A stretch of 64,000 nt of DNA from Umezawaea endophytica (GTDB lineage Bacteria > Actinomycetota > Actinomycetes > Mycobacteriales > Pseudonocardiaceae), in contig NZ_JANYMP010000044.1 of the NCBI RefSeq assembly GCF_025061645.1, positions 1-64,000 on the forward strand, read 5' to 3'. Shown one piece after another: positions 55,118-63,944 of this stretch; within the stretch, counting starts at the first letter, position 1; each line of letters starts with the position of its first letter. The notes below the pieces were generated by a model. That model worked only from the letters and a program-made list of their open reading frames with translations. It was not told the DNA's origin and made no database searches. The position numbers and the translations under genes are program-made.

Positions 55118-56569
55118 TCACCCCGCCTGCTGCGCCGGAACCGGGTCCTGCACCGGGGCGACGACGGCGGCGGGCCTGCGCATCGCCAGCGTGCAGGCGG
55201 TGCCGACGAGCAGCACGGCCACCAGCATCCACATCGTGTCGCCCGCGGCGTCGGCGAACGCCACCGGGTAGTCGCCGCGGGTGTCCGCCAGGTGCGTGTC
55301 CAGCCGGGCCTGGAGGAGCACGCCGACGGCGGCGCTGCCCAGCACCGAACCGAACTGCCGGGACGTGTTGAAGATGCCCGAGCCGGCGCCCATCAGCTTC
55401 CGGTCCACCCCGCGGGTGGAGATGTTCGCCAGCGGCGCGAACACCATGCCGAGACCCGCGCCGCACACCAGCAGCTCCGGGATCAGCTCCCAGCTCGCGA
55501 TGCCCGGCTCCAGCCGCCACGACAGCAGCGCGATGCCGATCGCCAGCAGCGTGAAACCGGTGGCGGGCAGGAAACGCGCCCACGGGCGGTCCGACAGCTT
55601 GCCCGAGATCGCGCTGAACACACCGGACAGCAACGACATCGGCGCCGTCAGCAGTCCCGACTCCACAGCGGACAGGCCCAGCACCGACTGGATGTAGATG
55701 ATCAGCGGCAGGAACAGGCCCGTGACGCCGAAGCCGATGAGGACGTTGGCCGCGTTGCCCAGCGAGAAGTTGCGGTTCGCGAAGATCCGCAGCGGCAGCA
55801 GCGGCTCCTTCTTGTTCACCGCCTGCCACACCACGAACCCGACCAGCAGCACCACACCGGCGGAGATGACCTCGGGGATCGTGATCGGCCCCCACACGGC
55901 ACCCCACTCGTACTGCTGGCCCTCCTGCACGCCGAACACCACCAGCGTCAGGCCGACGCAGCACAGCAGGATGCCCAGCGGGTCGAAGCTGTGGCTCGCG
56001 CCGGGCTTCCAGTCGGGCACGAGCACGGCCGTCATCACCAGCGCGACGACCCCGACGGGCACGTTCACGAAGAAGATCCACTCCCAGCCGAGGTTGTCGA
56101 CCAGCACACCGCCCAGCAGCGGCCCGGTCACCGTGGCGACCCCGGCGACCGCGCCCCACATGCCCATCGGCCCACCGCGCTTGGCGGGCGGGAACAGGTG
56201 CGTGATGAACGCCATCGTCTGCGGCGTCATCATCGCCGCGCCGAGCCCCTGCACGCCGCGCGCCACGATCAGCATCTCGACGGACCCGGACAGCCCGCAC
56301 CACAGCGACGACCCGACGAACACCACCAGGCCCACCATGAACAGCCGCTTCGGGCCGAAGCGGTCACCGAGCCTGCCGGTCAGCAGCAGCGGCACGGCGT
56401 AGGTCAACAGGTAGACGCTGTTGACCCAGATGATCTCGTTCAGCCCCGCGTCCAGGTCCTTGATCATGGACGGGATGGCCACGTTCACGATCGTCGTGTC
56501 CAACAGGATCATGAAGAAGCCGATGCACAACGCCGAGAGCGCCGCCCACGGGTTCACTTGCCGGCTCAT
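55118..56569 (-). CDS. MFS drug exporter, DHA2 (14-TM) family
   Basis: 483 residues with 14 predicted membrane helices. Motif C-like regions and DHA2 hallmarks: LDTTIVNVAIPSMIKDL in TM1, LTGRLGDRFGPKRLFMVGL (motif A), and ARGVQGLGAAMMTPQTMAFI. Probably exports hydrophobic cations or antibiotics by proton antiport. Its ATG overlaps the PadR stop by 4 bp (ATGA), making a regulator-exporter operon. Confidence 0.92.
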   Translation of the reverse strand: MSRQVNPWAALSALCIGFFMILLDTTIVNVAIPSMIKDLDAGLNEIIWVNSVYLLTYAVPLLLTGRLGDRFGPKRLFMVGLVVFVGSSLWCGLSGSVEMLIVARGVQGLGAAMMTPQTMAFITHLFPPAKRGGPMGMWGAVAGVATVTGPLLGGVLVDNLGWEWIFFVNVPVGVVALVMTAVLVPDWKPGASHSFDPLGILLCCVGLTLVVFGVQEGQQYEWGAVWGPITIPEVISAGVVLLVGFVVWQAVNKKEPLLPLRIFANRNFSLGNAANVLIGFGVTGLFLPLIIYIQSVLGLSAVESGLLTAPMSLLSGVFSAISGKLSDRPWARFLPATGFTLLAIGIALLSWRLEPGIASWELIPELLVCGAGLGMVFAPLANISTRGVDRKLMGAGSGIFNTSRQFGSVLGSAAVGVLLQARLDTHLADTRGDYPVAFADAAGDTMWMLVAVLLVGTACTLAMRRPAAVVAPVQDPVPAQQAG

Positions 56570-57168
56570 CGCCGGTCCTCCTCAAGCTCTTCGACGCGAC
56601 GGCGCGCCGCCTCCGGCCACACCAGCTCCCCGGTGGAGAGCCGGTCGACCAGCCGCTCGACCCAGTCGAGCTCGGCCTGCCGCATCGCACGGGTGTACTG
56701 GTGGTCGATCCAGAACATCGGTTCGAGGTTCCGCGCGGTCAGCTCCGCGATCGTCACGTCCGCGACACCGAGCCCCTCCCGCAACGCCTTGGCCCGCAGC
56801 CGCAACTCGGCGACGGCCTCACCGGGCCGCACCGTGTGCAGGTGCTGCACGGCCATCGCGAACCGAGGGAACTCGACCGCGACCTCGGCCGCGTTCGCCA
56901 AGACCTCGCACCGGAACGACTCCACCCCAGACGAGGTCAACCGGTAGGTGGTCCGCTCAGGCCTCTTGCCCTCACGACTGGTGTCCACCACCTCGATCAG
57001 CCCGTCCTTCTGGAGCTTCTCCACCGCGTGGTAGAGCGACCCGACGGTGACCTTCGTCAACCGCCCCAACTGACGTTCGTGGATCTTCTGCTGGATCTCG
57101 TAGGGGTGCATCGGCGACTCGTGGAGGAGTTCCAGCACCACCATGGCGAGGGGCCGAATGGCGACCAC
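56566..57168 (-). CDS. PadR family regulator
   Basis: 200 residues from GTG 57168. PadR winged helix: LAMVVLELLHESPMHPYEIQ, LTKVTVGSLYHAVEKLQKDGL, and RTTYRLTSSGVESF. A C-terminal helical dimerisation domain of ~90 residues includes ARNLEPMFWIDHQYTRAMRQAELDW. It probably represses itself and the coupled MFS exporter until a drug binds. Confidence 0.93.
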   Translation of the reverse strand: MVAIRPLAMVVLELLHESPMHPYEIQQKIHERQLGRLTKVTVGSLYHAVEKLQKDGLIEVVDTSREGKRPERTTYRLTSSGVESFRCEVLANAAEVAVEFPRFAMAVQHLHTVRPGEAVAELRLRAKALREGLGVADVTIAELTARNLEPMFWIDHQYTRAMRQAELDWVERLVDRLSTGELVWPEAARRRVEELEEDRR

Positions 57169-57176
57169 GTAGGTGT

Positions 57177-57204
57177 GCTCCGTTCTGATTATTCCAACTG
57201 GAGC
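57177..57204 (-). promoter_or_regulatory. Candidate PadR operator
   Basis: Imperfect inverted repeat GCTCC..GTT and AAC..GGAGC (57177-57204) located 9-36 bp upstream of the PadR start, over the expected promoter. Confidence 0.4.
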
Positions 57205-57263
57205 GTATCCGGCTCACGTAGAACTACCGATGCGCGAACGCTGTGGCCTTCGGCACGCTGGGC

Positions 57264-57695
57264 GTGGTGAAGCACTGGGCACTGGTGACCGCACAACCAC
57301 AACCCACCGGCTCGCGACTCGCCGTGGTCGCGGTCGTACTGGCAGTGGTGGTGGGGGTCGTCGCGGTGGGCGGCGTGCTGTCCGGCGACCCGGTCGGGTA
57401 CGGAGTGCCGGTGTGGCCGTTCGCCAACGCGGCAGACGAGGCCGAGGGGCGCGTGATGGCCTCGGTGGTGACGGCTGCGCGGGCCGACGCGGCTTCGTTG
57501 GGGAGCTTGGCCGGTGTGCCCGCGGCGGTGAAGGCCGGGGATGTGGAAGTGCTGCGGACGCAGGTGGAACGCGGGGGATTGGCGGTGTGGCTGCTGCTGC
57601 GCTTGCAGGTGCCTTCGGTCGGGGTGAGGTGCAGGGAGGTCGTGGTACTCGGTGCCACGCCGGTCGAGGTGAACTCCCGGCGGGTGGATTGCTGA
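57264..57695 (+). CDS. Membrane-anchored protein, function unknown
   Basis: About 143 residues. After a short basic N-terminus there is one hydrophobic helix ([20 protein letters not shown]), then an extracytoplasmic domain with no recognised motif (FANAADEAEGRVMASVV and later LAVWLLLRLQVPSVGVRCREV). GTG 57264, 57267 and 57243 are all possible starts. The last 100 bp become strongly G/T rich. Similar one-helix proteins are common near type VII genes, but I cannot name a family. Confidence 0.55.
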   Translation: MVKHWALVTAQPQPTGSRLAVVAVVLAVVVGVVAVGGVLSGDPVGYGVPVWPFANAADEAEGRVMASVVTAARADAASLGSLAGVPAAVKAGDVEVLRTQVERGGLAVWLLLRLQVPSVGVRCREVVVLGATPVEVNSRRVDC

Positions 57696-57854
57696 CCGGG
57701 GGGTTGGGGCTTTGGGCTGGCCCAGGGGGTTTTGGGGTTGACCGGGGAGTTTTTTGGCTTTAGGGCTTGGACCTACGGGCCTGCTCGCAGCGGCCTTGAG
57801 CCACGCATTCACGCGCGCTCTCGTTCCTGGATGCCAACCACCTACGAATCCGGA

Positions 57855-57987
57855 CGCTGCCTACGCAGCGTGGCCGATTTTACTTGGGGGATTTGCCCCT
57901 TAAACTTGCGTCGGACGGCAGCTTCACCTCTACCCTTTATTGTCCGACGAAGGGGCAAATCTAGGGGCCCCAAGTCAAATCGGCCAC
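57855..57987. repeat. 118-bp imperfect palindrome with small flanking hairpin
   Basis: GTGGCCGATTT (57870-57880) is inverted at 57977-57987. Inside it ACTTGGGG and ATTTGCCCCTT recur inverted as CCCCAAGT and AAGGGGCAAAT, and the centre holds GTCGGAC/GTCCGAC. A separate short hairpin CGCTGC-N4-GCAGCG abuts it on the left (57855-57870). The long arms are interrupted by small indels. It may be a MITE-like element or a structured RNA. Together with hairpin D and a direct repeat it fills the 622-bp gene-free region 57696-58317. Confidence 0.75.
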
Positions 57988-58061
57988 ATCCCCGCTGGAT
58001 CTCCGGTACGGAAGCCGGCCACGCTGTGACCTGCGGGTATGTTTTCGAGGGGTTCCCCCGC

Positions 58062-58141
58062 CACCCCTCTCGCGCAATTATTTCGATGTCTCGTTTGCTT
58101 TGTCAAGGCGGGAAAGATGCCTTGACAAAGCAAACGAGACA
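58062..58141 (+). repeat. Hairpin element, copy D
   Basis: A 5' box at 58062-58086 (CACCCCTCTCGCGCAATTATTTCGA) is shown here only for orientation and is the most diverged of the four; key conserved parts are CACCCC, TCGCGC and TCGA. A perfect 23-bp stem (58087-58109 with 58119-58141) has loop GGGAAAGAT. Further left GTGACCTGCGGGT (58026-58038) matches copy B exactly. It is 392 bp after the preceding gene. Confidence 0.9.
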
Positions 58142-58250
58142 CGAAGGGCGCTGGGGATGGGGCCGACGGGGGAGGTGTGTGCCGGGTCAGTTATGCGGTC
58201 CACTCCCGTGCCGTCGCACCCCAGTCCCGTAAACACGCCGGACAGCCCAG

Positions 58251-58307
58251 CCGCCGTCGTGCTCCAGTCCCGTAAAGACCCGGCCGCCGTCGTGCTCCAG
58301 TCCCGTA
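58251..58307. repeat. 33-bp-period direct repeat
   Basis: CCGCCGTCGTGCTCCAGTCC begins at 58251 and again at 58284, identical over 24 bp, with a more diverged relative just upstream (58210-58231). It lies immediately 3' of accE. Confidence 0.7.
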
Positions 58308-58317
58308 CGCGAGTCCT

Positions 58318-58536
58318 CTAACGCGGCAACCCCGAAGCACGCCACGCCCCAGGCCCAGGCGTGAGCCCACGACGCACCCGATGAGCAGGATTCCCCCACT
58401 CCGACCGCACCACCGCCGCCTCGGAAGCAGGGGCCGATCCAGACCCGGCCACCACCCCAACCACCACAGCCGTCAAAGCGGCCAATTCCTCATCATCCGG
58501 GTTCCCCCGAACCACTCGCAACAACGGCCCCGTCAC
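58318..58536 (-). CDS. accE: Acyl-CoA carboxylase epsilon subunit
   Basis: 72 residues. Matches the small actinobacterial Acc[21 protein letters not shown] at the N-terminus and a C-terminal [13 protein letters not shown]. AccE stabilises the AccA3-AccD5 complex. GTG 58536 overlaps the stop of accD by 4 bp (GTGA), so it is coupled. Strongly A/C rich on the + strand. Confidence 0.92.
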   Translation of the reverse strand: MTGPLLRVVRGNPDDEELAALTAVVVGVVAGSGSAPASEAAVVRSEWGNPAHRVRRGLTPGPGAWRASGLPR

Positions 58537-60164
58537 AGCGGGATGTTCCCATGCTTCTTCGGCGGCATGCTCTCCCGCTTGTCCCTCAAAACATTCAAAG
58601 CCCGAGCCACATACCCCCGAGTAAACGAAGGCGGGATAACAGAATCCACATACCCACGCTCAGCAGCCACATACGGATTGCACAACGCATCCTCGTACTC
58701 GGCCTGCAACCGAGCCCGCAACGCGTCCACATCCTCCCCAGCATTAACAGCGTTGGCCAACGTCTTCCGATGCACGATATTGGCCGCCCCAGAAGCACCC
58801 ATCACCGCGATCTGCGCCGTCGGCCAAGCCAGGTTGATATCCGCGCCAAGGTGCTTGGACCCCATCACGTCATAAGCCCCACCGTAAGCCTTACGCGTGA
58901 TCACCGTGACCAGCGGAACAGTCGCCTCCGCATACGCGTAGATCAACTTGGCCCCACGCCGGATGATCCCGTTCCACTCCTGATCCGTACCCGGCAAAAA
59001 CCCGGGCACATCCACAAAAGTCAACACCGGCACGTTGAACGCGTCGCACGTCCGGACGAACCGAGCCGCCTTCTCCGACGCGTCGATGTCCAGGCACCCC
59101 GCGTACTGCGTCGGCTGGTTCGCCACGATCCCCACCGAGTGCCCGTCCACCCGGCCGAACCCGACCAGGATGTTCGGCGCGAACAGCGGCTGGACCTCCA
59201 GGAACTCACCGTCGTCCAGCACACGGGTCAAGACCTCGTGCATGTCGTACGGCTGGTTGGCCGAGTCGGGGATCAGCGTGTCCAGTTCGCGGTCCTCGTC
59301 GGTGACCGACTCCTCCAGGCTGCCGTGCAGGAGGTCCTGCGGCGCGTCGAAGACCGGTGACTCCGCGAGGTTGTTCGACGGCAGGTACGACAGCAGTTCC
59401 TTCACGTACGCGATGGCGTCGTCCTCGTCCGCGCCGAGGTAGTGGGCGTTGCCGGACTTGGTGTTGTGGGTCCGGCCGCCGCCCAATTCCTCGAAACCGA
59501 CGTCCTCGCCCGTGACGGTCTTGATCACGTCCGGGCCGGTGATGAACATGTGCGACGTCTGGTCGACCATGACCACGAAGTCGGTCAGCGCGGGCGAGTA
59601 CACGTGGCCGCCCGCGTTGGCGCCCATGATCAGCGAGATCTGCGGGATGACACCCGACGCCTGGACGTTGCGGCGGAAGATCTCGCCGTACAGGCCGAGC
59701 GAGACGACGCCTTCCTGGATCCGCGCGCCGCCGCCCTCGTTGATGCCGACCAGCGGCCTGCCGGTCTTCAGCGCCAGGTCCATGATCTTGACGATCTTCT
59801 CGCCGTAGACCTCGCCGAGCGACCCGCCGAAGATGGTCACGTCCTGGCTGAACACGCACACCGGGCGCCCGTCGACCGTGCCGTACCCGGTCACGACGCC
59901 GTCGCCGTACGGCCGGTTCTTCTCCAGCCCGAAGTTCGTTGAACGATGTCGGGCCAGTTCGTCCAGTTCGATGAACGACCCGGTGTCCAGCAGCGCGTCG
60001 ATGCGTTCGCGGGCGGTCTTCTTGCCCTTCGCGTGCTGCTTCTCGATCGCACGCTCCGAGCCCGCGTGCACCGCCGCCTCGGTGCGGCGGTGGAGGTCGG
60101 CCAGCTTCCCGGCCGTGGTGTGGACGTCGGCCTCGTCGCCGACCGGTTCCGTGGCACTGCTCAT
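58533..60164 (-). CDS. accD5: Propionyl/acyl-CoA carboxylase beta (carboxyltransferase) subunit
   Basis: 543 residues, two crotonase-like halves. Conserved oxyanion/CoA segments: [91 protein letters not shown], and [11 protein letters not shown]. It transfers CO2 from biotin to propionyl-CoA to form methylmalonyl-CoA, feeding mutAB. It is divergent from birA, which biotinylates the alpha subunit. The symbol is by analogy with AccD5. Confidence 0.93.
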   Translation of the reverse strand: MSSATEPVGDEADVHTTAGKLADLHRRTEAAVHAGSERAIEKQHAKGKKTARERIDALLDTGSFIELDELARHRSTNFGLEKNRPYGDGVVTGYGTVDGRPVCVFSQDVTIFGGSLGEVYGEKIVKIMDLALKTGRPLVGINEGGGARIQEGVVSLGLYGEIFRRNVQASGVIPQISLIMGANAGGHVYSPALTDFVVMVDQTSHMFITGPDVIKTVTGEDVGFEELGGGRTHNTKSGNAHYLGADEDDAIAYVKELLSYLPSNNLAESPVFDAPQDLLHGSLEESVTDEDRELDTLIPDSANQPYDMHEVLTRVLDDGEFLEVQPLFAPNILVGFGRVDGHSVGIVANQPTQYAGCLDIDASEKAARFVRTCDAFNVPVLTFVDVPGFLPGTDQEWNGIIRRGAKLIYAYAEATVPLVTVITRKAYGGAYDVMGSKHLGADINLAWPTAQIAVMGASGAANIVHRKTLANAVNAGEDVDALRARLQAEYEDALCNPYVAAERGYVDSVIPPSFTRGYVARALNVLRDKRESMPPKKHGNIPL

Positions 60165-60222
60165 AGCCTGGCAGCCTAACCACAGGTCCGGGGTCTGGTA
60201 CTGATCAGTAGCTCAGCTCACT

Positions 60223-60242
60223 TGACCTCCAGCGCACTGGAG
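60223..60242. promoter_or_regulatory. Inverted repeat upstream of accD, divergent with birA
   Basis: CTCCAG-N4-CTGGAG (60227-60242) preceded by TTGACC, 58-79 bp upstream of accD. It resembles the merR operator region (TTGACC followed by CTGGAG..CTCCAG at 20051-20071) but with the half-sites exchanged. It is a possible operator for accDE and/or birA. Confidence 0.4.
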
Positions 60243-60323
60243 ATCGCAGGCTTGACCGGTCCACCCCGTCGGCTGTCCCGCTCCGACCGGCGGCGGGGTG
60301 GACGCCTTCCTAGGATGGCTCGG

Positions 60324-61127
60324 GTGAGCACGCCTCTGGACGTCGACGCGCTGCGGTCCCGCCTGGTCGGGCCGTACGCCTCGGTCGACTTCACCCCCAG
60401 CACCCCGTCCACCAACGCCGACCTGGTGCGCGCCGCGGCGGACGGCGCGCCCGACCGGACGGTGCTGATCGCCGGTGAGCAGACGGCCGGGCAGGGCAGA
60501 CGGGGGCGGTCGTGGGTGTCGCCGCCCGGCAGCGGGCTGTACGTGAGCGTGCTGTTCCGGCCCGCGGGCGTGGAGCCCGCCCGGCTGCCGTGGCTGACGT
60601 TGATCGCCGGGCTGTCGCTGGTGCGGGTCGCTGCCTGGCTCGGGGTCGACGCGGCGCTGAAGTGGCCGAACGACCTGCTGCTCGGTCCCGAGCGCCGCAA
60701 GGGCGCCGGGGTGCTGGCGGAGGCGAGCGGTGGCGCCGTCGTCGTGGGTGTGGGGCTGAACGTGGCGCCGCTGCCCGCCGACGTCGTGCCGGGCCCCGGC
60801 GGGTTGGTGCCCACCTCGCTGGCCGACGAGGGCGCGGCGGAACAGGACCTGACGGCCATCGCCGAGCGGCTGCTGCTGCACCTCGCCGAGGCGGAACTGG
60901 GCTGGCGGGAGTCGGGTGGCGACCCGCGTCCGACGGGGCTGCTGGACCAGTACCGCGAGCACTGCTCGACGCTCGGGCAGCGGGTGCGGGTCGAGTTGAG
61001 CGGCGGGGTCGAACTGGTCGGGACCGGGCAGGACGTGGCCGTGGACGGGATGCTCGTGGTGCGGGCGGACGACGGGGCGGACCACTCGGTTTCCGCAGGT
61101 GACGTCGTTCACCTCCGCGCGGTATAA
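60324..61127 (+). CDS. birA: Biotin--[acyl-CoA carboxylase] ligase
   Basis: 267 residues, catalytic type without the N-terminal repressor HTH. GEQTAGQGRRGRSWVSPPG (biotinyl-AMP loop), LYVSVLFRPAG, LKWPNDLLLGPERRKGAGVL, VVVGVGLNV, and a C-terminal SH3-like domain. TAGGAT (60311-60316) ends 7 nt before GTG 60324, so a leaderless start there is preferred over ATG 60315, which overlaps the -10. It attaches biotin to the accA3 product. Confidence 0.93.
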   Translation: MSTPLDVDALRSRLVGPYASVDFTPSTPSTNADLVRAAADGAPDRTVLIAGEQTAGQGRRGRSWVSPPGSGLYVSVLFRPAGVEPARLPWLTLIAGLSLVRVAAWLGVDAALKWPNDLLLGPERRKGAGVLAEASGGAVVVGVGLNVAPLPADVVPGPGGLVPTSLADEGAAEQDLTAIAERLLLHLAEAELGWRESGGDPRPTGLLDQYREHCSTLGQRVRVELSGGVELVGTGQDVAVDGMLVVRADDGADHSVSAGDVVHLRAV

Positions 61128-61212
61128 CGAACACGGCGAAGGTCCCGACCGGGCCCGGTGTCCGGCGGTACCGTGGCTCGACCGTTCCACGCCGCTCAAC
61201 CGGAGGATCGCC

Positions 61213-61743
61213 GTGGCGTACCCCGACGACCTGCTCAGCCCCAGTGAGCACGTCGTGATCCACAACCACCCGCACTGGAAGATGTTGCTGCTGCCGGTGT
61301 TCTTCCTCCTCGCGGTGGTGGCGGCGTTCGCCTTCACCGCGTCGCTGGTGTCCGAGCAGTCGTGGTCGACGATCGCGCAGATCGCGCTCGCCGTCGTCGG
61401 CGTGCTGCTGGTCGGCTGGTTGACGCTGGCGCCGCTGGTCCGCTGGCGCACCACGCACTTCATCGTCACCAGCGACCGGGTGATGGCCCGCGAGGGCGTG
61501 CTCAAGCGGACCGGGCTGGACATCCCGCTGTCGCGGATCAACAGCGTGCGGTTCCAGCACAGCCTGCTGGACCGGGTGCTCGGCTGCGGCACGCTGATCA
61601 TCGAGTCGGCGTCGGACGAGCCACTGGAGTTCGACGACATCCCGAAGGTCGAGCGCGTGCACTCGCTGCTGTACCGGGAGATCAACGACAACCCGGACGA
61701 CGACTACCGACCGGGGAACGCGGTGGCTGATGGGCGCGCGTGA
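61213..61743 (+). CDS. PH-domain (bPH2/YdbS-like) membrane protein
   Basis: 176 residues; GTG 61213 follows GGAGG by 6 nt. N-terminal DLLSPSEHVVIHNHPHWKML, two membrane helices (~25-45 and 55-78), then the bacterial PH domain with FIVTSDRVMAREGVLKRTG and IPLSRINSVRFQHSLLDRVL, GCGTLIIESA. Function unknown; membrane stress roles are proposed for relatives. The end overlaps the HMG-CoA lyase start by 14 bp. Confidence 0.9.
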   Translation: MAYPDDLLSPSEHVVIHNHPHWKMLLLPVFFLLAVVAAFAFTASLVSEQSWSTIAQIALAVVGVLLVGWLTLAPLVRWRTTHFIVTSDRVMAREGVLKRTGLDIPLSRINSVRFQHSLLDRVLGCGTLIIESASDEPLEFDDIPKVERVHSLLYREINDNPDDDYRPGNAVADGRA

Positions 61744-62659
61744 AGTGAACCTGCCGGACGTGGTGCCGGGCAGCGGTCTTCCCGAGCGGATCACCATCTG
61801 GGAGGTCGGGGCGCGCGACGGGCTCCAGAACGAGTCCGCGATCGTGCCGGTCGACGTGAAGCTGGAGTTCCTCGACCGGATGGCCGACGCCGGGTCGGCG
61901 GTGCTGGAGGCGACCAGCTTCGTGCACCCGAAGTGGGTGCCGCAGCTCGCCGACGCCGAAGAGCTGCTGGCCCGCCTGGACCAGCGGCCCGGTGTCCGCT
62001 ACCCGGTGCTGGTGCCGAACGAGCGCGGGCTGGACCGGGCGCTCAAGGCGGGCGTGCGGGACATCGCGATCTTCGCCAGCGCCACGGAGACGTTCGCCAA
62101 CCGCAACCTCAACCGCACGCTGGACGAGCAGTTCGCGATGTTCGAGCCGGTCGTGACGCGCGCCCGCGCCGAAGGCCTGGACGTGCGCGGGTACGTGTCG
62201 ATGTGCTTCGGCGACCCGTGGGAGGGCCCGGTCGCGCGCGAGCAGGTCGTCGCGGTCGGCAAGCGGCTGCTGGACATGGGCTGCTCGCAGCTTTCGCTCG
62301 GCGACACGATCGGCGTCGCCACGCCGGGCCAGGTGAAGGCCCTGCTGGGGATGTTCGACTCGGTCGAGCCGCTGGCCGTGCACTTCCACGACACGTACGG
62401 CCAGGCGCTGGCCAACACGTACGCGTCGCTGGAGTGCGGGGTGACGACGGTCGACGCGTCGGCGGGCGGTCTCGGCGGCTGCCCGTACGCGGAGTCCGCG
62501 ACCGGCAACCTGGCCACCGAGGACCTCGTCTGGATGCTCGACGGCCTCGGCGTCCAGCACGGCGTCGACCTCGACAAGCTGGTCGACACGAGCAAGTGGA
62601 TGTCCGGCGTGCTCGGCCGTCCGAGCCCTTCCGGGGTCGTCAGGGCGCTACGGGGCTGA
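61730..62659 (+). CDS. Hydroxymethylglutaryl-CoA lyase
   Basis: 309 residues, DRE-TIM family. VGARDGLQNES (substrate/metal site), ATSFVHPKWVPQLADAEEL, VSMCFGDPWEGPV, HFHDTYGQALANTYASL (metal His pair), and the signature ASAGGLGGCPYAESATGN with the active Cys. It cleaves HMG-CoA to acetoacetate and acetyl-CoA at the end of leucine catabolism. Neighbouring carboxylase subunits raise the possibility of a methylcrotonyl-CoA link. Confidence 0.92.
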   Translation: MGAREVNLPDVVPGSGLPERITIWEVGARDGLQNESAIVPVDVKLEFLDRMADAGSAVLEATSFVHPKWVPQLADAEELLARLDQRPGVRYPVLVPNERGLDRALKAGVRDIAIFASATETFANRNLNRTLDEQFAMFEPVVTRARAEGLDVRGYVSMCFGDPWEGPVAREQVVAVGKRLLDMGCSQLSLGDTIGVATPGQVKALLGMFDSVEPLAVHFHDTYGQALANTYASLECGVTTVDASAGGLGGCPYAESATGNLATEDLVWMLDGLGVQHGVDLDKLVDTSKWMSGVLGRPSPSGVVRALRG

Positions 62660-63100
62660 CGCGCGGGTGCCGAAGATGCCGGTGAAGGTCAGCTCGTAGA
62701 CCTTCTCGTCGCCTCGGTAGGCCGCCCCGGTGATCTCCACCAGGCCGAGTTCGGGGCGGCTCTTCGACACGCGCGCCCCGAGCACCACCATCTCGCAGCG
62801 CAGGACGTCACCCGCGAACACGGGCGCGAGCCACCTCAGGTCGCGCCCGCCGGGCGAGCCCTGTGACGTCGAGTCCGCGAGCAGGTGGTCGACGTACTGG
62901 CGCATCCACAGCGACGCGGTGAACCAGCCGGACGCGGCCAGCCCGCCGAGGACGGACCTCTTCCCGGCCTCCTCGTCGAGGTGGAACGGCTGGGGGTCGA
63001 AGCGCTCGGCGAACGCGAGCATCTCGTCGTGGTCGACGACGACCTCTCCGAGCGGGATGATCCGTCCGGGTGTCAGGTCTTCGTAATCGGTGGTGCCCAT
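62648..63100 (-). CDS. MaoC-like (R)-specific enoyl-CoA hydratase
   Basis: 150 residues, single hot-dog domain. FAERFDPQPFHLDEEAGKRS holds the hydratase 2 Asp/His catalytic pair, and VLGGLAASGWFTASLWMR follows, then LRWLAPVFAGDVLRC. It is convergent with HMG-CoA lyase (12-bp overlap). ATG 63100 lacks an obvious ribosome-binding site, so it may be leaderless; in-frame TTG 63112 is an alternative. Confidence 0.88.
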   Translation of the reverse strand: MGTTDYEDLTPGRIIPLGEVVVDHDEMLAFAERFDPQPFHLDEEAGKRSVLGGLAASGWFTASLWMRQYVDHLLADSTSQGSPGGRDLRWLAPVFAGDVLRCEMVVLGARVSKSRPELGLVEITGAAYRGDEKVYELTFTGIFGTRASAP

Positions 63101-63169
63101 GAGGAGATACAACCACTGGGAACCGGCCGCTGGGCACGGACGTCCAACGCGCGTGAACCGGAGGTGGCC

Positions 63170-63622
63170 GTGACGTCAGATCACCGGGGCCAGGTCGAGG
63201 AGCTGCTCGCCGACTACCGGCGCACCCGCGACCACCTGGCGTCCGTGCAGCGCGACCTGGCGGGCATCACCGCGTCGGAGACCAGTCCGGACGGGACGGT
63301 CACCGCGACCGTCGGCACCGGCGGGGTGCTCACGGAACTGGTGCTGGCCGACAACGCCTACCGCGCGCACCGGCCGTCGCAGCTCGCCGAGCTGATCGTC
63401 CGGACCACGGAGGCCGCCGCGGCGAAGGCGGCCGAGCGGACCTACCGCACGCTGGCGCCCGTGCTGCCCGCGGACACCGACCCGGCGGCACTAGTGCGCG
63501 GCACCGCCGACCTCACCGCCGACGAGATCACCCCGCCCGTGCCGCCGAAGCGCCGGGCACCGGAGGACGAGGACTTCGCACTGCGCGATAGCTGGATGGA
63601 CGACCTGGGGAGGACGCGGTGA
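63170..63622 (+). CDS. YbaB/EbfC family protein (type VII associated)
   Basis: 150 residues. N-terminal coiled helix (VEELLADYRRTRDHLASVQR), central DGTVTATVGTGGVLTELVLA, and a helix rich in Ala, as in the YbaB fold. GGAGG 5 nt upstream selects GTG 63170. Its stop overlaps the next GTG by 4 bp. With the following two genes it forms a second YbaB-WXG module. Confidence 0.85.
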   Translation: MTSDHRGQVEELLADYRRTRDHLASVQRDLAGITASETSPDGTVTATVGTGGVLTELVLADNAYRAHRPSQLAELIVRTTEAAAAKAAERTYRTLAPVLPADTDPAALVRGTADLTADEITPPVPPKRRAPEDEDFALRDSWMDDLGRTR

Positions 63623-63933
63623 ACGGGTTCGACGCAGACCTGGCTCGGTTGAACGAGGGCGCGGGTGACTTCACCGGTTTCGCCGAACGCGCGGGCAAGA
63701 TCGTCGCGGACCTGTCCGGCGTGCTCGACTCGGTCGGCCTCTGCTGGGGTTCCGACGCGATCGGCCGGAGCTTCGCCGGCGGGCACGTGGCCAAGGCGGA
63801 CGAGTCGCTCGGCAAGCTCGACGGGCTCTCCGCCCGGTTCGGCGGGGTCGGCGAGCGCTTCGCCGCCACCGCGCGGACGTACGGCCAGGTCGACGGCGGC
63901 GCCGCGGGTTCGCTGCGCGACGTCCAACGCTGA
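63619..63933 (+). CDS. WXG100-like type VII secretion protein
   Basis: 104 residues, helical hairpin with the turn VGLCWGSDAIGRSF (W-G near the middle, WXG-like), then helices around LGKLDGLSARFGGVGERF and ARTYGQVDGG. GTG 63619 overlaps the YbaB stop (GTGA). Probably exported with, or as the chaperone-like partner of, the protein encoded next. Confidence 0.85.
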   Translation: MNGFDADLARLNEGAGDFTGFAERAGKIVADLSGVLDSVGLCWGSDAIGRSFAGGHVAKADESLGKLDGLSARFGGVGERFAATARTYGQVDGGAAGSLRDVQR

Positions 63934-63944
63934 GGGGCGCGACG

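Noticed and set aside
57740-58035. Possible + strand coding stretch in the 57.7-58.2 kb gap
   Set aside because: The frame runs through the long palindrome and hairpin D, has no convincing start or ribosome-binding site, and shows no protein-like pattern.
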